A stretch of 64,000 bases of DNA, taken from Aerococcus viridans. GTDB lineage: Bacteria; Bacillota; Bacilli; Lactobacillales; Aerococcaceae. The stretch is taken from NCBI RefSeq assembly GCF_001543285.1, contig NZ_CP014164.1:2108001-2172000 (forward strand), written 5' to 3'. Positions 27,727 through 37,517 of the stretch are shown one piece after another (position 1 is the first letter of the stretch; every line of letters starts with the position of its first letter). A program made the translations under genes and the position numbers. Below the pieces are notes generated by a model, which searched no databases, was not told where the DNA came from, and worked only from the letters and a program-made list of their open reading frames with translations.

Positions 27727-28524
27727 GTGACATCAACCACAAGAAAAACCATCATCGAACTCGACAATATCTGCTTCAACCGCCAAGATAAGGCCATATT
27801 AAAAAACATCCAATGGACCATCAACCAGGGGCAACACTGGGCCCTACTTGGTTTGAATGGGTCTGGTAAGTCGTCCATCATCAATATTCTAACCGGCTAT
27901 CATTTTCCTTCTAGCGGTCAGGTGAAGGTTCTTGACCAGTTGTTTGGCGTATCCTCAATCCCTGACCTACAAAAACGAATCGGTATAGTTTCTGCTAGGA
28001 TCAACCAGGAAATCCCAAGCCACTTATCTGTATTAGATACCATTATTTCGGGTAAATTTGCCAATCTAGGCCTTTATCAAAAAGTAACGGATTCTTTAAT
28101 CCAGGAAGCTGAAGATCTCTTAGACACCTTTAATTTCGCCGCATTTAGGAACCGCAGGATGGCGACCCTATCTCAAGGTGAACGACAAACCGTTTTGATC
28201 TTACGGGCCTTAATGACCCAACCTGAATTATTAATCTTAGATGAACCTACTAGTGGACTAGATTTATTTGCTCGCGAAAGTCTTCTAGCCATGCTGGACA
28301 AATTGGCCAAAGAAAAGCCAGAAGTCACCCAATTAATGGTGACCCACCATACCGAGGAAATCATTCCACTTTACCAAAAAATTTGTTTATTAAAAGATGG
28401 GGAAATCTTTGCCAAAGGTGATCGGCCCTTGATGCTAGACCCTGATAAATTGCATGATTTCTACGGCCAACCAGTACTTTTACGTCCCTTTAAAAAAGGT
28501 CGCATTTTGGTAATGCCAAAATAA
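27727..28524 (+). CDS. ABC-type ATPase, YlmA-like
   Basis: A 265-aa ATP-binding cassette protein with no permease gene beside it. Walker A is GLNGSGKSS, the signature LSQGERQ, Walker B LLILDEPTSGLD, and the switch histidine VTHHTEE. The layout fits the YlmA/PhrA-type stand-alone ATPases of Firmicutes, whose transported substrate is unknown. The frame is open from 27601. The GTG at 27727 is chosen because AAAGGA lies seven bases before it and the protein then starts at the domain edge (VTSTTRKTIIELDNI). It is divergent from the ilv operon. Confidence 0.8.
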   Translation: MTSTTRKTIIELDNICFNRQDKAILKNIQWTINQGQHWALLGLNGSGKSSIINILTGYHFPSSGQVKVLDQLFGVSSIPDLQKRIGIVSARINQEIPSHLSVLDTIISGKFANLGLYQKVTDSLIQEAEDLLDTFNFAAFRNRRMATLSQGERQTVLILRALMTQPELLILDEPTSGLDLFARESLLAMLDKLAKEKPEVTQLMVTHHTEEIIPLYQKICLLKDGEIFAKGDRPLMLDPDKLHDFYGQPVLLRPFKKGRILVMPK

Positions 28525-28873
28525 TTTATACAAGAACTATCAATCCTTCGGCCGGACTTTCTCGATCATTGCTTTTAAGAAAATTCGCCAGGAAAGCTTT
28601 TGCCTCGGCTATACCTTACTTTCAATATTTTCCATTCACAAGTAAAGGCATTCTTTCAAAGAGGCTGATGGCTAAAATCATCAGTCTTTTTTGACGTATT
28701 TAAACTACCGATGCAGTATTGCATAATATCTTTGAACGACATTTATGGTACTCAAAAAGCCGCGATAGTTCATCACGGCTTTGAAAGGTGAATATGATTA
28801 TTTGAGCTTTTAACGGAATGAATGTCACCCAAATTTAGACAATAGGTTCAGAGACGTATATGAAGTCTAGTAC
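28525..28873. terminator. Intergenic region with converging terminators
   Basis: The plus-strand terminator for the ABC gene pairs GGCTGATG (28663-28670) with CATCAGTC (28679-28686) and has six T. The minus-strand terminator for the next gene pairs AAAGCCGCGAT (28756-28766) with ATCACGGCTTT (28772-28782). No coding sequence was seen in the rest. Confidence 0.8.
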
Positions 28874-29896
28874 CTATTCATAGTTTGCGCGGTAGTATTG
28901 GTTAACACGCAGGTTTAAGTTTTCCAAGAAGCCTGTACCATCTGTTAGGCCATCTGTTAAAGCAACTAGGCTATATTGAGCTTCGTCGTTTTCATAGTAG
29001 ATACCACCGTCATTTAAGGCAGTGCCGTAGTTACCATATTTATTCGCCATCAAACTGCTGTTCACATATGTTGTAAATAAGCGGTCTGGTGAAGTATTCA
29101 ATAGATAATCCACAAGTGGTTGATAGGCACCATCCGTTGCTAATAAATCATAGTAAGCTGATAGCAGTTTAGCAGAAGCAACGTTGTCGCTATAGAATGC
29201 CTCATCAATTGCGACATCCACACTACTAGCAATGCTTGTTTTATATGTTTCTGATCCGTAAAGTTCATTATAGTATCTAATCAACATATTCGTTGCTGTA
29301 TTATCTGAATACATCAAGGCGTTAGCGATTAAATCTTCGATAGTATAGGCTGCTTGACCTGTGCCGCTAGCAACTGCTGCGGTAATAGTCCCATCACCCT
29401 CCTCATAATCAGCATATGTATAAGTCACTTCTGTATCCCAATCAATGGTACCTTCATCAATCGCATCTACATAAATAACTGACAATGGTAATTTGATAGT
29501 AGAAGCAGCTGTTTGAAAGTTATTTTCATTAACCGTGTAACTTTCACCTGTTTGGTAATTGATGAATTCTAATGAAATTTGACTTTCATCTACACCAAAT
29601 TCGACCATTGTATCTTCAATGACATCAGCCATTGAGTCATAAGAAGTTGGGTCAATCATGGCTACACCATTGGCCTGCATCAAATCCAGGTTGTATACTT
29701 CTTCATCACTTAAGGTTAATGGGGTGCTACCTAAGGATTCACTTGCAGTAGATTCGTCTACTGTCGCTGTTAAAGAATCCCCTTCACTCTCATCATTATA
29801 TTTAAATATAGCAATTAATACCGCTACTAAGGCCACTCCTAAAATAAAGAAGGGCACTAGCGGTTTAATACTAGATTTTTTTCTTCTTTTCGACAT
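28874..29896 (-). CDS. Membrane-anchored beta-lactamase-like serine hydrolase
   Basis: A 340-aa extracellular protein anchored by one N-terminal span (residues 12-31) after a basic KRRKKSS stretch, with a Ser/Thr/Glu-rich linker to about residue 60. The rest resembles class A beta-lactamases (PF13354-like): SxxK as Ser132-T-I-Lys135, SDN at 197-199, and a KxG-like Lys286-Tyr-Gly. I see no clear ExxLN omega-loop motif in the expected stretch (about 228-245), so deacylation and true penicillinase activity are doubtful. A cell-wall peptidase or a penicillin-binding role is equally possible. GGAG precedes the ATG. Confidence 0.72.
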   Translation of the reverse strand: MSKRRKKSSIKPLVPFFILGVALVAVLIAIFKYNDESEGDSLTATVDESTASESLGSTPLTLSDEEVYNLDLMQANGVAMIDPTSYDSMADVIEDTMVEFGVDESQISLEFINYQTGESYTVNENNFQTAASTIKLPLSVIYVDAIDEGTIDWDTEVTYTYADYEEGDGTITAAVASGTGQAAYTIEDLIANALMYSDNTATNMLIRYYNELYGSETYKTSIASSVDVAIDEAFYSDNVASAKLLSAYYDLLATDGAYQPLVDYLLNTSPDRLFTTYVNSSLMANKYGNYGTALNDGGIYYENDEAQYSLVALTDGLTDGTGFLENLNLRVNQYYRANYE

Positions 29897-30052
29897 GCAT
29901 TACTCCTTATTCATTTTTAATATTCTATGGTTCTCGTTCCATGCATTTGCATTTTAACAATAAAATATGATGATACTGTGACAAATTGTCACTTAATATG
30001 AATGAATGATGTTTTATATTTTAAGAGTATGTTAATTCTATATCCCATCTCT

Positions 30053-30084
30053 AAAAAAACAGAGTTGTGACTTCATATCACAAC
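30053..30084 (-). terminator. Terminator of proS
   Basis: GTTGTGA (30064-30070) pairs with TCACAAC (30078-30084). On the minus strand a run of seven T follows four bases later. It is 80 bp beyond the proS stop. Confidence 0.75.
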
Positions 30085-30163
30085 CCTATCCTCTTTAACA
30101 TTGCTCACATTATCGGGTTTAAAAAAGTCAGAATTTCCCGACGTTTTTCACACCTACCTATCA

Positions 30164-31624
30164 TTAATAAGCACGTGCATACCACACAGTGTATTTAGCA
30201 GGTTTACCTGAATATAGGTCAACTGTCTTTTCTATTGGTGGGTTGAATGGAATATTACGCGAAGTAAATCCTGTGGCTTCTTTGATGGCTGCTTCTGATT
30301 CGTCAGTACCATCCCAACCAGCTAAGATCCAACCTGGACGCTCGCCGTTTTCTTCACAAGCTTCAAGGTGAGCGGTTAATTGATCCATTGTATCAATGTC
30401 AAAATGTTCATTCTCAGCACGGAAAGCTACCGCTTTATCGTAAAGACGTTGGTGCATGTCATCAAAGCGTGTGTTGATTTCAGCAAGTAAGTCTCCGTCT
30501 AATGAGAAGGCTTCTTTACCATCAACATCACGCATTTTTATCATGACCTGGTTGTTTTCCATATCACGTGGACCAAATTCAATCCGTAATGGTACACCGT
30601 GTACTTCAGACTCATTGAATTTATAACCTGGTGAGTTGTTTGAATCATCAAGGTTTACGCGTAAGCCAGCTGCTGATAAAGTGGCTTTAATTTCTTGTAA
30701 TTTCTCAAGTACTTGTGGATTTTTCTTGATATTGCCAACAGGGATTAGGGATACTTGTGTACCGGCAACGCGTGGCGGTAAGACTAACCCTTGTTCGTCA
30801 CCGTGGATCATGATCATGGCACCGATTAAACGAGTTGATGAACCCCAAGATGTTGTGTGTACGTATGTATGTTGGTTGTCTTCATTCAAGAATTTAATAT
30901 CAAAAGCTTCCGCAAAGTTTTGGCCCAAGTAGTGAGAAGTCCCTGCTTGGATGGCTTTTGTATCTTTTGTCATCGCTTCGATTGAGAAAGTATCAACCGC
31001 ACCCGCAAAGCGCTCTGATGGTGTTTTTTGCCCTTCGTAAACTGGCATCGCAAATACTTCTTTTACCAATTGTGTATAGTAGTGCAACATTTTCATGGTA
31101 CGTTCGCGTGCTTCTTCTTCATTCGCATGCGCTGTATGACCCTCTTGCCATAAGAATTCTGACGTACGGATGAATGGTAATGTCCGTTTTTCCCAGCGGA
31201 AGACGTTAGCCCATTGGTTTAATTCCATTGGTAGGTCACGGTATGAGTTGATCCAGTCAGACATAGCGTTTCCGAATAAAGTTTCAGAAGTTGGCCGTAA
31301 TGCCAATGGCTCTTCTAATTTTTCCTCACCTGCTTCAGTTACCCATGGCAATTCAGGGGCGAAACCTTCTACGTGGTCAGCCTCTTTTTCAAAGAAGTGT
31401 TTTGGAATTAACATTGGGAAGTAGGCGTTACGAATACCTTCCTTCTTCAACATTTCATTGAAGGCATCTTTATATGATTCCCATAATAAAAAGCCATCTG
31501 GTTTAAAAATCATTGTCCCACGGGCAGGACCGTAATCCATCAAATCACCCTGTTGAATTGCTTGTAAATACCATTTTGAAAAATCTGTTTGTTGTAAATT
31601 TTCTGTTGCTTCTTGCTTCGCCAT
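30164..31624 (-). CDS. proS: Prolyl-tRNA synthetase, archaeal/eukaryal-type (no editing insertion)
   Basis: Class II aminoacyl-tRNA synthetase, 486 aa, that charges tRNA-Pro. The protein is of the shorter type lacking the bacterial INS editing domain. Motif 2 is visible around WANVFRWEKRTLPFIRTSEFLWQEGHTAH, the motif 1-side block as LALRPTSETLFGNAMSDW, and motif 3 as GSSTRLIGAMIMIHGDE. It ends in ...YARAY, the C-terminal tyrosine common in this group. The frame opens at 31702; the ATG at 31624 is chosen from AAAGGAG at seven-base spacing, since earlier codons lie inside the T-box terminator. A T-box leader controls it. Confidence 0.95.
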   Translation of the reverse strand: MAKQEATENLQQTDFSKWYLQAIQQGDLMDYGPARGTMIFKPDGFLLWESYKDAFNEMLKKEGIRNAYFPMLIPKHFFEKEADHVEGFAPELPWVTEAGEEKLEEPLALRPTSETLFGNAMSDWINSYRDLPMELNQWANVFRWEKRTLPFIRTSEFLWQEGHTAHANEEEARERTMKMLHYYTQLVKEVFAMPVYEGQKTPSERFAGAVDTFSIEAMTKDTKAIQAGTSHYLGQNFAEAFDIKFLNEDNQHTYVHTTSWGSSTRLIGAMIMIHGDEQGLVLPPRVAGTQVSLIPVGNIKKNPQVLEKLQEIKATLSAAGLRVNLDDSNNSPGYKFNESEVHGVPLRIEFGPRDMENNQVMIKMRDVDGKEAFSLDGDLLAEINTRFDDMHQRLYDKAVAFRAENEHFDIDTMDQLTAHLEACEENGERPGWILAGWDGTDESEAAIKEATGFTSRNIPFNPPIEKTVDLYSGKPAKYTVWYARAY

Positions 31625-31656
31625 TTTCATGCTCCTTTTAAAAATATGCTGATAAC

Positions 31657-31870
31657 CAAAAAAGCACTTCATCCATAAAGGACGAAATGCTCGCGGTGCC
31701 ACCTTTTTTAGCCAGGAAATCCATCGTCCCCAGCTCTCTCAAATGCGTTAACGGCGCCACCGTGCCTCTTTCAAGGCGATTTTTACATGTAGCAGGTTCA
31801 TGTAGTCAGTGGGGATGTGCTTACACCTGGTCACATCTCGCTTAATCCTTGACGACACTACTAGTCTACA
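31657..31870 (-). promoter_or_regulatory. T-box riboswitch leader of proS
   Basis: On the minus strand the T-box sequence AGGTGGCACCGCG is at plus positions 31692-31704. It is followed by a terminator pairing AGCATTTCGTCC with GGATGAAGTGCT (31663-31691), with a T run at 31657-31662. The preceding 150 bases can fold into the usual stem I and stem III. Uncharged tRNA-Pro is the expected ligand from the gene it controls; I could not fix the specifier codon by eye. Confidence 0.88.
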
Positions 31871-31973
31871 AATCGTTTATTTATTCGTATAGCTTACAGC
31901 CTATATTTTGCTTGATTACCCGCTAAAAGTCAATATCTCAAGTCCTTTTCCTTTGAAAAAAGGCGCCCATTAC

Positions 31974-32483
31974 TTAATCTAGTAACTCAACTGTTAGCTG
32001 ACTGATCAATTCTTTAGTAGCTTGACGGTTGTCAGCGTGTGCCGTTTTCCGGGTTTCATAACCCTTACATAGATAGATTTCCTCATCTGTATGTGGCACA
32101 ACTTCTGGTAAGTGATAGTCGTCATCTACATAATCTTTCAAGACCACGTAGGTTAAAAAGGCAGTCGCAGCTAAGTACCGCTCGCCTGTGCGATTTTCGC
32201 CAATTACCTTAGCAAAAATCTCCATTGACCGTTTACCGGCACCTGTTACATAAGTTTCAACGTGGGCAATATCCCCTTCTGGTAAGGGGGCTAAGAAATT
32301 AATATTATCCATGTTGGCAGTCATAGTACCAAAATCTGTCAGTCGACCCGCCGAAACAGACGCCACGTTATCCATAATATATAACAATTGACCCCCGTAC
32401 ATGTTTTTGTAGAAATTGGTTTGATTAGGCATAATTCGATGTGATTGTACTGCCTTTGTTCGTTTGCAAGTTACTTGTGTCAT
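31974..32483 (-). CDS. Acyl-CoA thioesterase (hotdog fold)
   Basis: A 169-aa hotdog-fold acyl-CoA hydrolase that releases fatty acids from acyl-CoA in the cytoplasm. The family block FYKNMYGGQLLYIMDNVASVSAGR (split over about 24-47) includes the catalytic Asp region, and the strand VETYVTGAGKRSMEIFAKV follows. The start at 32483 uses GGAGG placed eight bases upstream; an in-frame ATG five codons earlier overlaps that site. The ribosome binding site begins immediately after the stop of the ECF transporter gene, so the two are co-translated. The neighbours (transporter, Nudix CoA pyrophosphatase) share a CoA theme. Confidence 0.82.
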   Translation of the reverse strand: MTQVTCKRTKAVQSHRIMPNQTNFYKNMYGGQLLYIMDNVASVSAGRLTDFGTMTANMDNINFLAPLPEGDIAHVETYVTGAGKRSMEIFAKVIGENRTGERYLAATAFLTYVVLKDYVDDDYHLPEVVPHTDEEIYLCKGYETRKTAHADNRQATKELISQLTVELLD

Positions 32484-32498
32484 AAATCTGACCTCCAT

Positions 32499-33095
32499 TT
32501 AATCATTCATTCCGGACCTTTTAAGTAATTTACTTAAGGGTAACGATAGAATAGGCGTTAAAATCCCTGAAGTGACAGCTTCTAATAAACCATTACTACC
32601 AATAGTAACTAAAAAAGTAGCAATTAAAGCAGATGTTGGGATATTTAGCGCATTCGCATAAGCTTCTGCTGAAAATAGGTAAATCGCACCTAAAACAGTA
32701 ACTGTATTCACAATAGAGCCGATAACACCTGTAATGATAAATTTTGTTCTATCTTTTACCTTACCATCAAGATAGACAGCTAACCAACCTGAAATCAAAC
32801 CAACTAACATCCTCGGAATAACGGATACCAAAGGGTTCAAGAATACCACTGACATGATATCTGGCACAATCGCCGCCTTGATCATCCGCAAAATACCCCA
32901 AGAAGCACCGAGGATAAGTCCAGTTTGTGGTCCAAATAAACTAGCACCGATAATAACTGTTACATGAATAATTGTTGCCTGGACTGGTCCAATCGGGATA
33001 TAGCCTATTCCAGGAACAAAAGTTTGAATAATTAAAATCGCCAACATCAAACTAATCACAGTTAATCTGGCGGTCCGTTCTTTTTGATGATCCAT
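32499..33095 (-). CDS. ECF transporter substrate-binding (S) component, possibly pantothenate-type
   Basis: A 198-aa membrane protein with about six spans, of the energy-coupling-factor S-component superfamily. The start of span 2 reads VQATIIHVTVIIGASLFGPQ, then GLILGASWGILRM, the region that normally lines the vitamin site. No A/T components are nearby; in Lactobacillales these are shared by several S components. The pattern of IGPVQATIIHVTV resembles PanT-type proteins, and the neighbours are an acyl-CoA thioesterase and a CoA-type Nudix hydrolase. Pantothenate is therefore a reasonable but unproven guess. No riboswitch was seen upstream. Confidence 0.7.
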   Translation of the reverse strand: MDHQKERTARLTVISLMLAILIIQTFVPGIGYIPIGPVQATIIHVTVIIGASLFGPQTGLILGASWGILRMIKAAIVPDIMSVVFLNPLVSVIPRMLVGLISGWLAVYLDGKVKDRTKFIITGVIGSIVNTVTVLGAIYLFSAEAYANALNIPTSALIATFLVTIGSNGLLEAVTSGILTPILSLPLSKLLKRSGMND

Positions 33096-33178
33096 AATAA
33101 ACCTCGATATCTAAATTTATAATATATGTGGCGTTATCATACCACGAATCCGCCCAAAAATAAAAGGCTAACATTGAG

Positions 33179-33823
33179 CTAGCCTTCCTTGTCATCCTGA
33201 TTAAATGAAAGATGTTTACCCTTCAGTATATCCACAAAACGGGCAGTTAATTTAGCAGTCATTCCCCATAAATGTTCCCCTTGAATATTGTAAAAAAGAA
33301 TTTCCCCTTGTTCAGATCGACTAAAATTATATTGTTTCCCACCTGGAATTAGGTTAAAAGGGAAATCATCCGCCACTTGCTGGTGGTGGGCCACATAATG
33401 GACGTCAGGTATCATGGTCTTCAACTCACGCAAAGGGATGGTAAAAACATGGTCCACTTCATACTTATTGAGGGCCAAAACATCCAAACTTTCAATGGCT
33501 AATTCACCAACATAACAACCGATCATTCGTTTGCCCATGACAATATAATCCATTTCCCCAACCACGTCGATCTTATCAGGGCTTAGCCCCAACTCCTCCG
33601 TCGTTTCACGGACCGCGGCTTGCTCAAACCCTTCGCCCGCTTCTACCCGACCACCAGGAAAAGCGGCATCCCCAGCTTGGGAAATGCCGTTTGCCCTGTG
33701 TTCGAATAAAATATGCCATTCCCCGTCCAATTTGGCTAGAGGGATTAAGACGGCATATGCTTTTTCAACGTCGAGAGGGCGTGGTTCGTAGGTTTGAAAG
33801 ATACGTCTAACCTCATCCATCAC
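33179..33823 (-). CDS. Nudix hydrolase, CoA pyrophosphatase-like
   Basis: A 214-aa protein with a Nudix box at residues 58-80 (G58 x5 E64 x7 R72-E73 xx E76-E77 x G79). The preceding HRANGISQAGDAAFPGG segment (42-58) matches the UPF0035-type extension found in CoA pyrophosphatases (NudL/YeaB). It would cleave CoA to 4'-phosphopantetheine and 3',5'-ADP. It lies upstream of the ECF transporter and thioesterase genes on the same strand. Substrate by family only; ADP-ribose or another nucleoside diphosphate derivative cannot be excluded. Confidence 0.8.
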   Translation of the reverse strand: MMDEVRRIFQTYEPRPLDVEKAYAVLIPLAKLDGEWHILFEHRANGISQAGDAAFPGGRVEAGEGFEQAAVRETTEELGLSPDKIDVVGEMDYIVMGKRMIGCYVGELAIESLDVLALNKYEVDHVFTIPLRELKTMIPDVHYVAHHQQVADDFPFNLIPGGKQYNFSRSEQGEILFYNIQGEHLWGMTAKLTARFVDILKGKHLSFNQDDKEG

Positions 33824-33865
33824 AATCGCCCTTCCTTCAATTGATGTTGATCTTTTGATAATAAA

Positions 33866-34519
33866 TTATTTGTCGCGGTTTTGGTAAGCTTCCCAGTCAG
33901 CTGTAAAGCCTTCGATACCTTTGTCAGTTAAGACGTGACCCCATAATTTAGGGAATAGGCTACCTGGAATAGTACCAATGTGAGCGCCCGCTAAAGCAGA
34001 ACCTTCAAAGTGGACAATGTGACGGATAGATGCCGCAATAATTTCAGCTTCGTAACCGTAGATATCTAATACTTCACGTAATTCAGCAATTAATTTCAAG
34101 CCGTCTTGACCTAAGTCATCGATACGACCGATAAATGGTGAAATGTAAGTTGCACCAGCCTTAGCCGCCATTAAACCTTGAGAAACTGAGAAAATCAAGG
34201 TAACGTTTGTTTTGATACCTTCTTTAGAAAGTGTGTTAACAGCTTTCAAACCAGCTTCGGTCATAGGGATTTTAACAACAACGTTGTCAGCCCATTTAGC
34301 GATTGCATGTGCTTCTTCAACCATTTCTTCGTAAGTTAAACCAGTAACCTCAGCAGAAACTGGACCATCAATTGTACCAGCGATGTCTTTAATTACTTCT
34401 TCAAAATCGCGTCCTTCTTTAGCCACTAGAGATGGGTTAGTTGTTACACCGTCAACTAAACCTAAGTCATTAATTCGTTTAATTTCATCAATGTTTGCAG
34501 TATCTAAGAAAAATTTCAT
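33866..34519 (-). CDS. tal: Transaldolase (short, fructose-6-phosphate aldolase-like type)
   Basis: A 217-aa class I aldolase of the TalC/FSA subfamily. The Schiff-base lysine is Lys83 in [25 protein letters not shown] at the start, [13 protein letters not shown] and [11 protein letters not shown] are family signatures. The enzyme transfers dihydroxyacetone units between sugar phosphates of the pentose phosphate pathway. Its gene follows tkt by about 65 bp on the same strand, which fits a two-gene non-oxidative pentose phosphate unit. High confidence for the family, moderate for transaldolase over FSA activity. Confidence 0.92.
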   Translation of the reverse strand: MKFFLDTANIDEIKRINDLGLVDGVTTNPSLVAKEGRDFEEVIKDIAGTIDGPVSAEVTGLTYEEMVEEAHAIAKWADNVVVKIPMTEAGLKAVNTLSKEGIKTNVTLIFSVSQGLMAAKAGATYISPFIGRIDDLGQDGLKLIAELREVLDIYGYEAEIIAASIRHIVHFEGSALAGAHIGTIPGSLFPKLWGHVLTDKGIEGFTADWEAYQNRDK

Positions 34520-34584
34520 TTTTTCAAAAGCCTCCTGTTAGCTAATTCATAACTGTCGTAGTGACAAAGGCGGTAGCTGACGAA

Positions 34585-36582
34585 TTAGTCAGCTAAACCC
34601 TTATAAGTATTGGCAACATTTTCAGGTGTAAAGCCGTATTCTTCTTGGATTAAAGCACCTTTACCTGAAGCACCAAAGCGGTCAATACCAACAATTGCAC
34701 CGTTTAAGCCAGTGTATTTAGCCCATCCGAATGAAGAACCCATTTCAACAGCTACACGTTTAGTGATTGCTTTTGGCAATACAGACTCTTTATAAGCTTC
34801 GTCTTGTGCATCGAAGATTTCTTGAGACGGCATAGAAACAACAGATACGTTGATGCCTTCTTCGGCTAATTGCGTTTGCGCTTCAATCGCTAAGCTCACT
34901 TCAGAACCAGTCGCGATTAAGACACCTTCTTGTTCGCCAGCAGCTGGTGAAATCACGTAAGCACCTTTACGAACGCCTTCTTCAGCGTTTTCTTTAGTAC
35001 CTTCAATAACCGGTAAGTCTTGACGACTTAAGACTAACATTGTTGGTGTTTCTTCTGATTCTAAAGCTAATTTCCAAGCCACACCTACTTCGTTTCCGTC
35101 TGCAGGACGAACAACATTTACGTTGTGCATTGCGCGGAATGAAGCTAATTGTTCAACTGGTTCATGAGTAGGACCATCTTCACCAACACCAATTGAGTCA
35201 TGCGTAAATACATAAGTCACTGGTAATTTAGAGATTGCCGCTAAACGAACTGCTGGACGTAAGTAGTCAGAGAATACGAAGAATGTACCTGCGTATGTTT
35301 TAGAACCGCCGTGTAAAGCAATACCGTTCATAGCTGCAGCCATTGCAAATTCACGCACACCATACCAAATGTTACGGCCTTGGTATGAACCTGCTTGGAA
35401 TTCTTCGTCTGCATCGTTCATTGTGTTGTTAGATGAAGATAAGTCAGCTGACCCACCCCAGAATTCTGGTAAAGCTTTACCAATTTCTTGAATAGCTGCT
35501 TGAGAGGTTTTACGACTTGCTGCTGCTTTATCGCCTACTTCATAAACAGGGATGTTAGCTTCCCAACCTTCAGGTAATTTACCTGCATAAGCACGTTCAT
35601 ATTGAGCCGCTAAGTCTGGGTAAGCTGCTTTATAGTCAGCAAATAGCTTGTTCCAAGCTTCTTCTTCAGATTGACCACGAGAAGCTACGACTTCATTGAA
35701 GCGGTCATAAACTTCTTGTGGAATATCAAATGCATCGTAGTCCCAGCCAAATTTTTTCTTAGCGAAAGTAGAGCCTTCAACACCTAATGGCGCACCGTGA
35801 ACGCCAGAAGTACCTTGTTTTTCAGCACCGAAACCAATAATTGTTTTAATTTCAATTAATGTAGGTTGATCAGTGTTAGCTTTAGCTTGTTCAATTGCAG
35901 TATTGATTGCTTCTAAATCATTACCGTCTTTTACTAAAATGTGTTCCCAGCCGTAAGCTTTGAAACGACCACCAACATTTTCAGTGAAGGCCTTAGAAGT
36001 AGGACCATCTAATGAAATATCGTTTGAATCGTATAAAGCAATTAATTTGTTCAGTTTTAAATGACCAGCTAGAGATGCTGCTTCTTGCGTCACACCTTCC
36101 ATTAAGTCACCGTCACCAACTAGGGTGTAAGTAAAATGATCCACAACATTGAAATCATCTTTGTTGTAAATAGCCGCGTCATGCGCTTCAGCCATAGCCA
36201 TACCAACTGCATTAGCAAAACCTTGACCTAATGGACCTGTTGTTGCTTCTACACCGTCAGTTACGTGTACCTCTGGATGTCCAGGGGTTTTCGAACCGAA
36301 TTGACGGAAGTTTTTCGTATCTTCTAAAGATACATCAAATCCTGATAAGTGAAGTAAGCTATAAAGCATTGCGGAACCATGTCCAGCCGATAATACAAAT
36401 CGGTCGCGGTTAGTCCACTTACTGTGTTGTGGGTTTTGACGCAGGTGTTTAGACCATAGGGCATATGCCATTGGTGCAGCACCTAAAGGTAAACCTGGGT
36501 GTCCAGAATTCGCCTTATCCACCATATCTGTGCTTAAAGCACGAATAGCGTTTGTTGCTAAAATATCCGTGTTGTCAAACAT
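34585..36582 (-). CDS. tkt: Transketolase
   Basis: A 665-aa TPP enzyme that moves two-carbon ketol units between sugar phosphates. The TPP motif is [19 protein letters not shown] with LYDSN following. The N-terminal signature [21 protein letters not shown] contains the conserved substrate-site His, and [20 protein letters not shown] marks the central pyrimidine domain. AAGGAG sits just upstream of the ATG. It is followed by the transaldolase gene. The assignment is secure. Confidence 0.97.
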   Translation of the reverse strand: MFDNTDILATNAIRALSTDMVDKANSGHPGLPLGAAPMAYALWSKHLRQNPQHSKWTNRDRFVLSAGHGSAMLYSLLHLSGFDVSLEDTKNFRQFGSKTPGHPEVHVTDGVEATTGPLGQGFANAVGMAMAEAHDAAIYNKDDFNVVDHFTYTLVGDGDLMEGVTQEAASLAGHLKLNKLIALYDSNDISLDGPTSKAFTENVGGRFKAYGWEHILVKDGNDLEAINTAIEQAKANTDQPTLIEIKTIIGFGAEKQGTSGVHGAPLGVEGSTFAKKKFGWDYDAFDIPQEVYDRFNEVVASRGQSEEEAWNKLFADYKAAYPDLAAQYERAYAGKLPEGWEANIPVYEVGDKAAASRKTSQAAIQEIGKALPEFWGGSADLSSSNNTMNDADEEFQAGSYQGRNIWYGVREFAMAAAMNGIALHGGSKTYAGTFFVFSDYLRPAVRLAAISKLPVTYVFTHDSIGVGEDGPTHEPVEQLASFRAMHNVNVVRPADGNEVGVAWKLALESEETPTMLVLSRQDLPVIEGTKENAEEGVRKGAYVISPAAGEQEGVLIATGSEVSLAIEAQTQLAEEGINVSVVSMPSQEIFDAQDEAYKESVLPKAITKRVAVEMGSSFGWAKYTGLNGAIVGIDRFGASGKGALIQEEYGFTPENVANTYKGLAD

Positions 36583-36710
36583 TCATTTCACTCCTTAAAA
36601 ATCTGTTCAATTTCTCATTTAAAGCTAACAGCTTGTCATACTGTCAGTATAACAAAAATTCTCTAAAATCACTATTTATAGCCGTTAGAACTTATTGGTC
36701 ACGCAAAATT

Positions 36711-37517
36711 TTATTCTGTGGCGAAGACCAATTTTTCTAATGCTTTTGCAATCCCTTCATCATCATTGGATGCTGTTACGTATTGGGCATTGTCTTTTAA
36801 TTCATCAATTGCATTACCCATCGCAACCCCACAACCAGCCCATTTAATCATGGATAAATCATTCGCTTGATCACCAAAGGCCATTGTTTCACTTTGATCA
36901 ATACCTAAGCTTTCTGCTAACTTAGCTAAAGCTTCTCCTTTGTCAACGCCTTTTGGCATAATTTCTAAGAAGAATGGCTCAGATTTCATGATCGAGTATT
37001 TTTCGAACAATTCAGGGTCCAATGTTGCGATAAAAGTATCTAATTTTCCTGGTTCAGCAGTAATCATCACTTTTGGTGCCGTAACTTCCCCATCAAAGAA
37101 ATCAACTGTTCTGATTGGCATCTCATTCAATTTAGACTCAACATCTACATATTGATCTTTAGGTGCATCTTGTACAATCACATATTGATCATCGTGGGCA
37201 TGCACATCTAAATCGTGTGCCTTTGCTAATTCAACCCAACTTTGTAATTCACCGTTGGTTAAGGCATGTGAAAAGACGGTACGATCAGTTGCTACTTCTT
37301 TTACTAAGCCACCATTAAAACAAGAAACAAATGGTACGATTTCACGGCCAACTAAATCTGCATTTAATAATACACCTTTGTAAGGTCGACCCGATGAGAT
37401 AACTACATGAATACCCGCATCATGCAATTTATGTAAGGCTTCCTTGGTCGCTTGTGTGACCTCTTTCTTTGAGTTGACTAAAGTCCCATCAATATCAAAC
37501 GCGATTAATTTATACAT
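36711..37517 (-). CDS. Cof-type HAD-superfamily phosphatase (YidA-like)
   Basis: A 268-aa sugar-phosphate phosphatase of the HAD IIB class. The nucleophile motif is DIDGTL (8-13). SSGRP is motif II, the lysine of MPKGVDKGEAL is motif III, and GDQANDLSMI is motif IV. Cap insertions between them are typical of Cof proteins. The gene begins directly at the end of the GH13-like gene with no spacing, so the two form a tight pair. Possible substrates are small phosphorylated sugars or riboflavin precursors; none can be chosen from the sequence. Confidence 0.88.
   Translation of the reverse strand: MYKLIAFDIDGTLVNSKKEVTQATKEALHKLHDAGIHVVISSGRPYKGVLLNADLVGREIVPFVSCFNGGLVKEVATDRTVFSHALTNGELQSWVELAKAHDLDVHAHDDQYVIVQDAPKDQYVDVESKLNEMPIRTVDFFDGEVTAPKVMITAEPGKLDTFIATLDPELFEKYSIMKSEPFFLEIMPKGVDKGEALAKLAESLGIDQSETMAFGDQANDLSMIKWAGCGVAMGNAIDELKDNAQYVTASNDDEGIAKALEKLVFATE

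Noticed and set aside
34585..36582. Opposite-strand open frames inside tkt, mtlA and other long genes
   Set aside because: They are short, lack ribosome binding sites and match no family; they are shadows of the well-supported coding frames.
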